In this document: positions 1 to 10,448 of the stretch, one piece after another | Position numbering within the stretch: position 1 is the first letter of the stretch | Layout: each line of letters starts with the position of its first letter | Source of the DNA: Aquarana catesbeiana | Taxonomy: Eukaryota > Chordata > Amphibia > Anura > Ranidae | Length of the DNA: 64,000 nucleotides | Direction of reading: 5' to 3' | Assembly: GCF_042186555.1 (NCBI RefSeq) | Contig: NC_133328.1 | Coordinates: 60,869,431-60,933,430, forward strand | Notes under the pieces: model-generated | What the model was told of the DNA's origin: nothing | Database searches by the model: none | The model's input: the letters and a program-made list of their open reading frames with translations, nothing else | Translations under genes and position numbers: made by a program

Positions 1-648
1 AGGTTAGAACATCTCTTCATGAATATATTCTAATAACATCATGGTAAATTGTGCTTTAGGTTTAGTGTTTTTAGTCATTTAGAATTTGTTCACACTGTGT
101 TCCCGTTTCACTTTATGACATAGTATTTAACTGCCTAGAAAGGAAACAACTGTTTAGAAAATACTTTGTAGAACCTAATTATTCAAATCAGTTTATTTGT
201 CTGTCTATGCATTTGCCAACATTCAGTTGGAGATTTCAATTTCAGTGTTTGAAGATGAGAGCAGCTTATCTTAGATATTTGTTGAAATGTGAATTTTTTA
301 TATCCTTAAAATATTTCATGCAAACTGCAGAACAAACCTGTATGGCTGATCAGATGAAAAAATACAGATTAGAATTGTTTTGTCTGTGATGAATTTACAA
401 AGCGAATCCTCTTGTGTAATTTATTATTTAGTGTAATGAATGCATAACTGATAAAATCATTTAAAGTATATGGACTTTTTTTTAAATGTTACCGAATATT
501 GATTGCTTCATTTTATAGCAAGATTTTAAAAAAGTAACAACATGCTCATCCTTTTTTCTTAACTTTTGTAGTGTTTTTTTTTTATATTTAAATATAACTT
601 GAAATTGCAAATAAAAAATTATACATAAAGTGGATGACTTATTTGAAT
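1..648. other. MYO3A intron, AT-rich, no gene seen
   Basis: AT-rich sequence with several homopolymer runs. No splice-bounded open frame resembling a myosin exon is visible on the + strand, and short open frames here have no recognisable motif. It is read as intron upstream of the first visible MYO3A exon. Confidence 0.6.
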
Positions 649-1513
649 TTAAAGTGGTTCTAAAGCCTAAACATTTTTGACCTTAATGCATTCCTTGCAT
701 TAGGGTAAAAAAATATTTAGGCATCAGTATTAACAAAAAAAGAGCGACAATTTTGAAAAAAACGCATTATTTTTTACTTTTTGCTATAATAAATATCCCC
801 AAAAAATATATAGAAAAAATTTTTTTTTCCTCAGTTTAGGCCAAAACGTATTCTTCTACATATTTTTGGTAAACAAAATCGCAATAAGCGTTTATTGATT
901 GGTTTGCGCAAAAGTTATAGCGTCTACAAAATAGGGGATAGTTTTATGGCAATTTTATTAATTTTTTTTTTTTACTAGTAATGGCGGTGATCAGCGATTT
1001 TTATCATGACTGCGACATTATGGCGGATACATCGGACAATTTTGACACATTTTTGGGACCATTGGCATTAATACAGCATGCTAAAAAATTGCATTGATTA
1101 CTGTAAAAATGTCACTGGCAGTGAAGGGGTTAACCACTAGGTGGTGCTGTAGGGGTTAAGTGTGTCCTAGGGAGTGTTTCTAACTGTGGGGGACAGGGGC
1201 TGTGTGTGACACGTCACTGATCGCCGCTCCCGATCACAGGGAGCAGAGATGAGTGACAGTGTCACTAAGCAGAACGGGGAGATGCTTGTTTACATTAGCA
1301 TCTCCCCGTTCTTCCTCACCATGAGAAAATCGCAGGTATCCCTGCAGACATCGGGTCCACGGGATCTGCGATCATGGTCACGGAGCTCCTCGTGTGCCGG
1401 CGCATGCGTGCCTGCAAGCCGCCTCTTAAAGGGCAACGTACAGGTACGTTAATCTGCCTGTACGTGCCCTTCTGCCGCAGTATATCTGCGTGAGGCGGTC
1501 GGGAAGCGGTTAA
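649..1513. repeat. Dispersed repeat bounded by TTAA
   Basis: Begins TTAAAGTGGTTCTAAAGCC and ends GGGAAGCGGTTAA, so both ends carry TTAA. The right end matches a terminus I associate with common ranid repeats. The two ends are not inverted repeats of each other, so this could be two half-elements side by side. An internal inverted pair, GGGGAGATGCTTG and GCATCTCCCCG, lies near 1277-1308. No coding motif was seen. Confidence 0.45.
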
Positions 1514-1625
1514 GAGGTAAAATAGGACAAAGAGCAGCAAAGAAGTGCATAATGATACCAACCAATTAGAAATCTGATAAAAATACAGAAACGCAAATCT
1601 AGTGGCTGTTACTATGGGTTACTAA

Positions 1626-1930
1626 TATGGTTGCACCAATACCGTTTTTTTACCTGTGAGTATGAATACGAATACTTTCAGTCAAGTACTTGCAGATACC
1701 TTTGCAGTTTCCCCTGCCGCTTCTTTGTGAACCCAGGCTGAAGTCACTATGACAAGCCTGGGTTCACACATTAGCGTTGTGGAAAACCACATGCGATTCA
1801 GACAGGAATTGCACCGCATTCCTGTTCACAAGTGATTCTTTGCAGTGCGATTTGAGCCTATTCATTTTGTATGGGCTTGAATCGCACAGCAAAGGTACTC
1901 GTGCAAATACTCGGTATTGGTGCAACTCTA
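1626..1930. mobile_element. Small hAT-like non-autonomous element
   Basis: Terminal inverted repeats (TATGGTTGCACC left, GGTGCAACTCTA right) enclose about 305 bp with no coding capacity. Flanking 8-mers GTTACTAA (1618-1625) and GTTAATGA (1931-1938) match at 6 of 8 positions, consistent with a decayed 8-bp target duplication typical of hAT elements. Confidence 0.5.
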
Positions 1931-1985
1931 GTTAATGATGTTGCAAATCATCATTGCTCTTTACACTTTATATTTGGTAAGATTT

Positions 1986-2392
1986 AGGCCTCATTCACAC
2001 AAGGCGGACTCCGTTTCCATGGAGCCCGCCTCGGTCCGCCGGCTCAGCGGGAGATCTCTCCGTTGATCTCCGCTGAGCCGGCGGATGACAGGTCCCTCTA
2101 TGCTCACTGAGCAGGGAGGGGCTTGTCAGGCGCCGCTGCTTCCTATGGAGAGATCAGATAAAAACGGACAGCATGTCCGTTTTCATCCGATCTCACCCGA
2201 TCCGATCCGCCAGTGACGGATCTGGACGTAGGGCCATCCGTTTGCTTTCAGCGGATCGGACCGGGTCGGATGTCAGCGGACATGTCTCCGCTGAAATCCG
2301 TCGCTCCATAGGCTAACATGGAGCGCCCATTCAGGTCCGCCGTCAAAACTGACAGGCGGACCTGAACGGTCCGATCGTGTGAAAGGGGCCTT
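1986..2392. mobile_element. Inverted-repeat element with AGGCCTCATTCACAC ends
   Basis: The left end AGGCCTCATTCACACAAGG pairs with the right end GTGTGAAAGGGGCCTT. The interior holds further inverted words based on GGATCCGATC and CCGCTGAG. It is a non-coding miniature element. No clear target duplication was found, so the superfamily is left open. Related ends occur near 42450 and 54163. Confidence 0.55.
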
Positions 2393-2785
2393 GGGGACAT
2401 ATTTATAGCAAAGAGTAGATAGCGTTATCTGATGTCACCAATAAATAGGTCCCTAATTCATTATCAATATTACTCAGCAGTTATTTTCCACACCATTGGC
2501 CTGGATTTTACAGCCAAGTCATAAAATGAAGGCCAGGGTATAGAGCCTATGTCATAGAGTTCAATCATAGGTAGAGAGGCCAGTCACATGACTGTGATAT
2601 GCTACATTACTGGGCTCTCCTTCCCGTTTTTTTTCCTGTCCCCACCTGCAGGGAGCTGCATAGTCACCACAGCAGAAGTCTCCCAGCTAGACTCTTTTTC
2701 TTCTGCGCATACATAAAAGGATATCCTCGATCATTCCTCTAGACTGACCACCTATTATGTGTCCCAGTGGTGGATGGTCTATCTC

Positions 2786-4533
2786 TAGACATGTGCAGAA
2801 CAGGAAATTTTGTTTAGTTTAGTTTTGGATAGATTCATTATGTTACTAACTTTGTTTCCTTATGGAAATCGTTTAGTTTGGTTTTGGAATTACTTTTGTT
2901 TTCATTTAATTTTGGTTTAGTTTTCATAAAAATGTGTTAAATTTATTAATTTTGTAATGAATTTAAACTTTTCAGAATGATTAGAATTTGGATCAGTCGA
3001 AAAACAAATTCTGTGTGAAGAAATAGCTGGTTGTTAAGCTAAGGCCGGAAAGCTGGCTGCCTGCGTCCTTAACAACCATGAGTCATCATCTGTCAGTGGG
3101 CTTCCTCACTGACAGATGAATATAAAGCTAAAGAATGCCGGCAATTGCCCGGCAATAGAGAAATGTTACATTTTTTTTTTTAAAACGGCGTGGGCCCCCC
3201 AAACTCAATACCAGACCTTTTTCCGAGCATGCAGCCTGGCAGGTCAGTAAATGGGGGGATGACGACTGAGCATCCCCCTCCTGCACCATACCAGGCCACT
3301 TGCCCTCAACATGGGGGGTGAGTGCTTTGCAAAGCATCTTGACCCCATGTTATTGGAGACAAGGGCCTCTTCTCGACAACCCTGGGCTGTGGTTGTCAGG
3401 GTCTGCGGTTGCGGGCTTATCAGAATCTGGAAGACCCCTTTAAGAAGGAGGCCCTCAGATCCCTACCCCTCCCTATGTGAATGGGTGTCGGGTACATCAG
3501 AAGGGGGCGGTGCCACTGGGTGACGTAGCCGGGTGGCCCCACCCCTTGCCTATATACCCCTTGCCTGTCAATAGCGAAGAGAGGGCAGACCACGGGTAGC
3601 CTCTTGGGAGTCAAAGCACTTTTTGAAATTTTTCTATTTTTTGGATCGGCGGGCATACATCGAGGGACACTATTTTTTTTTCTTTTTTAATAAAGGACTT
3701 GGCAAAAACTGTTTCCTGTGTTTCTTACTTTTTGACACTTTTTTTGGTGAATGGGTATGGGTACTATGTACCCATACCCATTTACATGGGGGGGTCAGGA
3801 TCTAGGGGCCCCCTTGTTAAAGGGGGCTTCCAGATTCCGATAAGCTCTCCACCCGCAGACCCCGACAACCACAGCCCAGGGTTGTCGGGAAGAGGCCCTT
3901 GTCCCTATCAGCATGGGCACTCGACCCCCCATGTTAAGGGCATGTGGCCTGGTATGGTTCAGGAGGGGGGGCCCTTATTCGTCCCCCCCCTCTTTCCTGA
4001 CCTGCCAGGCTGCATGCTCGGATAAGGGTCTGATATGTATTTGGGGGGGGCACGCCATTTTTTTTACAATTTGGCGTGGGGTTCCCCTTAAAATCAATAC
4101 CAGACCCGAAGAGCCTGGTATGGACTGAGGGGGGGACCCTACTCCATTTTTTTTTTAATGTTCTATTGCTGGGCAATGCCAGCATTCTTTATCTTTATAT
4201 TCATCTGTTAGTGGATAAGCCCGCTGACAGATGATGACACATGGTTGTTAAGGACGTGGGTGGCCAGCTTCCTGGCCCGTTACTGAACAACCAGCTATTT
4301 TTTCACACAGAATTCAAATCGATCGATTGTTTTTTGACCAATCCGAATTCTAATTTATCTGAAAAGTTGGAATTTGTTAGAAAACAAATAAACAAAACAA
4401 ATTTTAACGTATTTCAACGAAATTCGTTACTATTCGTTACTATTTCATTTGGAGATTCGGAAACATCAGAATCTCAGAATAACCAAAAATTTGTCCGGAT
4501 TTGTATTCGGACCGAACCGATTGCACATGTCTA
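2786..4533. mobile_element. hAT-type element, 1.75 kb, TIR TAGACATGTGCA
   Basis: Exact 12-bp terminal inverted repeats, TAGACATGTGCA at the left and TGCACATGTCTA at the right, are flanked by an exact 8-bp duplication TCTATCTC (2778-2785 and 4534-4541). That is the hAT signature. The interior (about 3180-4180) is two facing copies of a module containing ACCAGACC, a GCATGCAGCCTGGCAGGTCAG-like word and repeated GACAACC words. Similar text recurs near 10800-10920, 20440-20850 and 54590-54960. No transposase frame is recognisable, so the element is non-autonomous. Confidence 0.8.
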
Positions 4534-5053
4534 TCTATCTCTAAGAATGAATAGAGATTATCCCATGTATTGTGTGGAAGTAAGGAAATTGAAGGGTAAA
4601 AAAGTTGTCACCTGCATTCTATTAGTATATTTTGCCACTTTAAATAAAAATTCTAAGAAATCTACCATTACAAACTTTGTAATGTGTTTTTCCTAGATTG
4701 GTATTCCACAATCTTTTTTTTAAATCAAGTCATTTTTATCCATATAAAAAGATAGAAAATAAATACACATTTATACATCCATCACTTTCTCTTTTCACCT
4801 ACCACCCCAACATTTAACATACATAGCCTTATTTGAGTAATGCACTACAGTTCACTTCTCCCCTTTTTATCAAAAATAGTGTGTCCTTTCTCTTTCATCA
4901 CTATGCATATTTCCAAGCACCAGAAAAAAAAAAAAGCAGAGACAAAAGAAAAGCAGAGACAAAGTCTTGGTATCCACAGGAGGCAGGACCTCTTTATCCT
5001 TAGCTCTACCTCTTTTCCTTCCTTTATCTACTAATCCAACATTCCCATATTTT

Positions 5054-7893
5054 TTAAAACATTTTGGCATTTCCCCTTTTATTATACACAAATCTTTTCT
5101 TTCTTATTGTTTTATTGACCTCATCCTCCCATTCTACCCGGGTTGGTGGGTTCAAGGCCAGCCACCTCCTTGCTATCAATTTCCGTGCAAGGAAAAGGCA
5201 TCTAATTATCGCAGTTTGTCTCCCCCACATATTCTTATCCTTCTCAATACAACCCAATAAACATATTATGGGGACTAGGTTGAGAGATATGCCAAATACC
5301 TTATTTATTTTTCCCACGACTTCACTCCAGTATCTTTTTAACTTGGGACACCTCCACATCATATGGATTAGATCTACCTTTGGGTCCCTACATCTTGGGC
5401 ATTTAGCATCCATCCTCCACCCATATAAAAATAATTTCTGAGGTGTCTTATATGCTCTATGTAGTAACATCAAGTGTGACACTGATTGTGATGATAACAG
5501 GGTACTTAAGGGACCTATTTCCAGGATATGCTTCCATTGTTAGTTTGATATGTCCCCCCAGGTCTTCCTCCCATCCCCTCCTGCAGGGAAGCTCCTCATT
5601 TACCCTTATCACCCTGTCACATATACCGTCATATATAAATGAGATCAATCCCTTGGATGTACCAGCATTAATTATTTTTCGAAGAATGTTTACCTCACTC
5701 CACTCCGGTGGTCTCTTTTTAAATTGCATCTTCAAAGCATGTCTGACTTGCAAGTATTTAAAAAGGAGTGATTTGGTATACCATATTCCTCCTTAAGTTC
5801 CAGGAATGATTTAAATACACCCATCCTATATAGCTGAGAAAGATAAGCAAGTCCGCATCTCTCCCAGTCCCTACTCTTCTCTACATTAGATAGTTCCTGC
5901 AAATATTTATTATTCCACAATGGTAAAAATTCTGTAAATACCTGATACTCTAATATTTCTTTGACCACTATCCATAGTTTCTTTATCATTAAAAGCGTAG
6001 GGAATTTATTCGAAAAGGAGTCAGCCTCCAGGGCCTCTATCAAACTACCATGGCTCGTGCCCAATAGCAACATTCCCCTACTTGGATTATGTTCAGACAA
6101 ATCGTTACATCTTTTCAGATGCTGCAACTGTGATGCCAAAAAATAGCACCATGGGCGCGGGACTGCCAAGCCCCCCCCTGTCCTTTGGCAATTGTAGAGT
6201 ATGTAACCGTATTCTTGACTGTTTTTTTTTTTCCAGATCAGCTCTCTAAATATAATGTCAATCTTATGAAACCATTGCCTATTTATCCAAATTGGGGATT
6301 TGTGTAATGCATACAGCAATTGAGGCATCCAAGTCATCTTGATTAGATTGCACCTTCCTGCCACTAATAAGGGTAGCTGTCTCCACACCTTCCCCTTACA
6401 CCTAAGTTTATTCAAAAGTGGGATAATATTGTTTATTATATATACACTTTGGGATTTAAAGTGGGAGTCCAGTGACCAATCTTTTTTTTTTTTTTAGGTC
6501 ATTGAGACACTTTGCTAATCCCAAAATAATACTCACAGTTTGGGTGTAATATTTCCACCTCTGTTTTCGTACTGAAGAATAACTTTAAAAATGTGATGCT
6601 GGCTGTTTCCATCTTGCTTGTGGACATGTGAAGCCCACAAGCATTGATTTCCTGGATGAAGTGAATGCTGTTCATTCACAGCTTGTTCACACGCATGATC
6701 ATTGTTCCCGCACTGAACCTTGGGAAGCCTGACACTAAGCTCCCAGGAGACAGTGCGGCGCTGGGGAAAGGCAATAAACACGCCTACTCCCATGGGAGGA
6801 GAGACAGGAAGTGCCACAATAAAGTACAATATAAAGGTAATTACAGCGATAAAAAAAATTTTCGTGTGGCATTTGAACATCTATGCAATTAACTGAAGGG
6901 GGTAAGATTAGGTTAAAAATTTGAGTGGAACCCCGCTTTAAGGTTATGTATATTCCTAAATATTTGAGCCTATTAACTATTTCCATTTGTGGAATCTCTG
7001 GTGGCAGGACCATCTTCAGTGGGTCAACTGGAAGCAGCATTGATTTATCCCAGTTTATATTGTTTATATAAAATCTGCGATTATGTCCATTGCTGTCGCC
7101 AGGGACCCCCACGTATCCCCCCAGGAACAGTAACACATCATCAGCATATAATGATATTTTCTCCACTCCTGATGCCCTCTGGAATTCCTGTATCTTTACA
7201 GATGACCTAATGGTTATGGCTAATGGCTCCATTGCAGAGGCAAGTAACAGGGGTGACAAAGGACACCCCTGTCTTGTCCTATGGGTCAAAGAAAACACCT
7301 CAGAACATATATTATTTATCTTCACTTTTGCTTTGGGCCTTTCATGTAGAAGCCTTACCCAACCAACATAGTTCGGACCAAACTGGAAGGCAGCCAAGGT
7401 CTGCCACAAATAATGCCATTGCAGACTGTTGAAGGCCTTGGCTGCGTCCAGGGACAACATTGCCCTTGACCCTGCATTAATCGTCGGAGCTTGCAGGTTT
7501 CCCTCCTTATATTAATACTGGTTGATCTGTTTGGTATAAACCCTGTCTGGTCCATATGGCAGATTCTGAATTATTTTTTTTTACCTATCAGCCAATATTT
7601 TTGCCAAAATTTTTACGTCTGTACCCAGCAATGCTATTGGCTTTGGAAGTCGGATCAAGTAGATCCTTACCCTCTTTTGGAAAGACAATAATGGTGGATT
7701 CCCTCATAGATAGAGGCAATACACCCTCTGCTATTGTGGCGTTAAATGTTTTCAACAGCTCTGGCAACATTGTCTCTTCATATCTTTTATATATCTCTGC
7801 TGGCAGACCATCCAGTCCCAGAGATTTCTGATTTGCTGATGCTGACACCACCTGTCTTACTTCTTCCAGGCCTATAGGGGCATCTAGTGCCAC
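5054..7893 (-). pseudogene. LINE ORF2 remnant (reverse transcriptase and C-terminal domain)
   Basis: Open pieces on the - strand run together as one L1-like ORF2. They include 'LDGLPAEIYKRY', 'MDQTGFIPNR', 'LSLDAAKAFNSLQW', 'RQGCPLSPLL', 'SLYADDVLLF', 'RLKYLGIYIT', 'LIKMTWMPQLLYAL' and the cysteine/histidine C-terminus 'CPRCRDPKVDLIHMMWRCP'. The order and spacing match reverse transcriptase blocks of the L1-like group. The piece is split by frameshifts and by the insertion at 6456-6937, across which the reading frame resumes exactly (YIT then LNPKVY). A further N-terminal piece lies beyond the hAT insertion at 11575-11817. It encodes no working enzyme. Confidence 0.8.
6456..6941. mobile_element. 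Non-autonomous element at a TTAA site, inside the LINE
   Basis: TTAA occurs at 6456-6459 and 6938-6941, with terminal inverted repeats TTAAAGTGGGAGTCCAGTG and GAGTGGAACCCCGCTTTAA. Removing the element and one TTAA restores an uninterrupted LINE reading frame, so the boundaries are secure. A TTAA target suggests a piggyBac-like mobiliser. The interior is non-coding. Confidence 0.75.
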
Positions 7894-8184
7894 TCTGTCT
7901 TCCCCAGTGAGGCAAGGGATCTTCAGATCTCTGAAAAAGTCCCATATCTCCCCCTCCCCCCACCTTGAGCACTATACAATTTCTCATAATACTTTTTAAA
8001 AGTATCTACAAGTACAATCTCAGGACTAGGGATGAGCTTCGTGTTCGAGTCGAACCCATGTTCGACTCGAACATCGGCTGTTCGATCGTTCGCCGAATTG
8101 CGAACGTTATGGGCCGTTCGCGCTAAATTCGTGTGGCGCGTCACGGCCCATAATTCACTGCGGCATCGCAGTGCATTGCTGGCT

Positions 8185-8335
8185 GATGATTGGCCAAGCA
8201 TGCACTATGACCCGCATGCTTGGCCAATCACAGCGCCGTCAGTAGAGAGAGCTGTAATTGGCCAAAGCCAGGGTGGCTTTGGCCAATTATGGCTCAGGGG
8301 ATTTAGTACACACCCCACACTATATAAGGCCGCCT
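8185..8335 (+). promoter_or_regulatory. Promoter-like block of the hAT element
   Basis: Several CCAAT/ATTGG words (near 8188, 8222, 8257 and 8281) precede TATATAAGG at 8321-8329, and the downstream tandem leader then runs to an ATG at 10215. The spacing resembles a polymerase II promoter for the transposase. The same CCAAT words and TATATAAGG appear in reverse in the related element near 21240-21360. Promoter activity is inferred only. Confidence 0.5.
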
Positions 8336-8539
8336 GCACGGCGGCCCTGTGTAGTGTGTGTTCCGGTGTGCTGAGAGATAGAGAGAGAGAGAGACAGTGT
8401 CATTTGATTTGAGTTAGATAGATTAGGCAGAACAGTCAGTCAGTTAGCTGCACTTACAGTGTATTGTGTATATATATGCATCCCAGGTGTTGCATATATA
8501 TATATACACTGTATTCAGTTTAGCTAGATCCGTTCCTGT

Positions 8540-9622
8540 TATCTTCTATCTAGACTATTTACATTTAATGCAGTGCGTCCTGCTCACAGTGTTCAGCTAG
8601 ATCCGTTCCTGCTATTTACATTTAGTGCAGTGCGTCCTGCTCACAGTGTTCAGCTAGATCCGTTCCTGTTATCTTCTAGACTATTTACATTTAGTGCAGT
8701 GCGTCCTGCTCACAGTGTTCAGCTAGATCCGATACTGCAATTTACATTTAGTGCAGTGCGTCCTGCTCACAGTGTTCAGCTAGATCCGTTCCTGCTATTT
8801 ACATTTAGTGCAGTGCGTCCTGCTCACAGTGTTCAGCTAGATCCGTTCCTGCTATTTACATTTAGTGCAGTGCGTCCTGCTCACAGTGTTCAGCTAGATC
8901 CGTTCCTGCTATTTACATTTAGTGCAGTGCGTCCTGCTCACAGTGTTCAGCTAGATCCGTTCCTGCTATTTACATTTAGTGCAGTGCGTCCTGCTCACAG
9001 TGTTCAGCTAGATCCGTTCCTGCTATTTACATTTAGTGCAGTGCGTCCTGCTCACAGTGTTCAGCTAGAGCCGTTCCTGCTATTTACATTTAGTGCAGTG
9101 CGTCCTGCTCACAGTGTTCAGCTAGATCCGTTCCTGTTATCTTCTAGACTATTTACATTTAGTGCAGTGCGTCCTGCTCACAGTGTTCAGCTAGATCCGT
9201 TCCTGCTATTTACATTTAGTGCAGTGCGTCCTGCTCACAGTGTTCAGCTAGATCCGTTCCTGTTATCTTCTAGACTATTTACATTTAGTGCAGTGCGTCC
9301 TGCTCACAGTGTTCAGCTAGATCCGTTCCTGTTATCTTCTAGACTATTTACATTTAGTGCAGTGCGTCCTGCTCACAGTGTTCAGCTAGATCCGTTCCTG
9401 TTATCTTCTAGACTATTTACATTTAGTGCAGTGCGTCCTGCTCACAGTGTTCAGCTAGATCCGTTCCTGTTATCTTCTAGACTATTTACATTTAGTGCAG
9501 TGCGTCCTGCTCACAGTGTTCAGCTAGATCCATTCCTGTTATCTTCTAGACTATTTACATTTAGTGCAGTGCGTCCTGCTCACAGTGTTCAGCTAGATCC
9601 GTTCCTGTTAAATTCCTACTGA
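8540..9622 (+). repeat. 57/69-bp tandem repeat array
   Basis: About sixteen units contain CAGTGCGTCCTGCTCACAGT followed by TTCAGCTAGATCC. There are two length forms: 57 bp (...CCTGCTATTTAC) and 69 bp, in which GTTATCTTCTAGACT replaces the short text. Both are multiples of three, so the array stays open as a repetitive 349-codon frame with 19- or 23-residue periods. I take this frame as a by-product of the repeats. Confidence 0.9.
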
Positions 9623-10185
9623 CAGGCAGGCTTGTCTGGTTACAGTATATAAAGCTACCTGAAGAAAATTACAGGTGTTCTATTTGATCCTATTAGTACC
9701 ACGGTCAGGCAGCTAGACTATTTACATTTAGTACAGTGCGTCCTGCTCACAGTGTTCAGCTAGATCCGTTCCTGTTATCTTCCTACTGACAGGCAGGCTT
9801 GTCTGGTTACAGTATATAAAGCTACCTGAAGAAAATTACAGGTGTTCTATTTGATCCTATTAGTACCACGGTCAGGCAGCTAGACTATTTACATTTAGTA
9901 CAGTGCGTCCTGCTCACAGTGTACAGCTAGATCCGTTCCTGTTATCTTCCTACTGACAGGCAGGCTTGTCTGGTTACAGTATATAAAGCTACCTGAAGAA
10001 AATTACAGGTGTTCTATTTGATCCTATTAGTACCACGGTCAGGCAGCTAGACTATTTACATTTAGTACAGTGCGTCCTGCTCACAGTGTTCAGCTAGATC
10101 CGTTCCTGTTATCTTCCTACTGACAGGCAGGCTTGTCTGGTTACAGTATATAAAGCTACTTGAAGAAAATTACAGGTGTTCTATC
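9616..10185 (+). repeat. 167-bp higher-order tandem repeat
   Basis: About three and a third copies of a unit starting CCTACTGACAGGCAGGCTTG (near 9614, 9781, 9949 and 10116). Each contains ACAGTATATAAAGCTACC, a segment ending CACGGTCAGGCAGC, and one 57-bp-type subunit. The copies are nearly identical, indicating recent amplification. The TATATAAAG in each unit could act as a TATA-like word. Confidence 0.9.
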
Positions 10186-10214
10186 CCAGCTTAGTGCAGC
10201 TACAGGCCATTAGT

Positions 10215-10448
10215 ATGTCTGGAAGGCCAAGAAGGAGAGGCAGACAGTCACAAGCCAATAAGAGAGGGCAAGCAGGCTCTGTGTCTAGTGCTGGTCGTGG
10301 AGACGGTGCATCCTCATCAGCACGTGGCCATGGGACACCTAAGGCCCAAATTTCTGCTGAGTATATAGGGCAGGACCCTACTTTCAAACATCTAACTTAC
10401 AAACGACTCCTACTTGCAAACGGAAGGAGACAACAGGAAGTGAGATGA
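10215..10448 (+). CDS. N-terminal fragment of a hAT-type transposase
   Basis: The ATG at 10215 opens 77 codons starting MSGRPRRRGRQSQ, followed by a Gly/Ser/Arg/Ala-rich stretch and 'GHGTPKAQISAEY'. It stops at 10446-10448. Basic, low-complexity N-termini of this kind occur in vertebrate hAT/ZBED-like transposases, and I recognise the start as typical of frog hAT genes. No BED zinc finger or catalytic DDE region follows; the downstream text is frame-broken. Position after the promoter block and leader repeats supports the call. I prefer this start over the upstream in-frame ATG at 10176, which lies in repeat-derived text. Confidence 0.5.
   Translation: MSGRPRRRGRQSQANKRGQAGSVSSAGRGDGASSSARGHGTPKAQISAEYIGQDPTFKHLTYKRLLLANGRRQQEVR

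Noticed and set aside
8573..9622. A 349-codon open frame, the second longest in the window
   Set aside because: It is wholly composed of 57/69-bp tandem units, with no domain and no gene context beyond the hAT leader.
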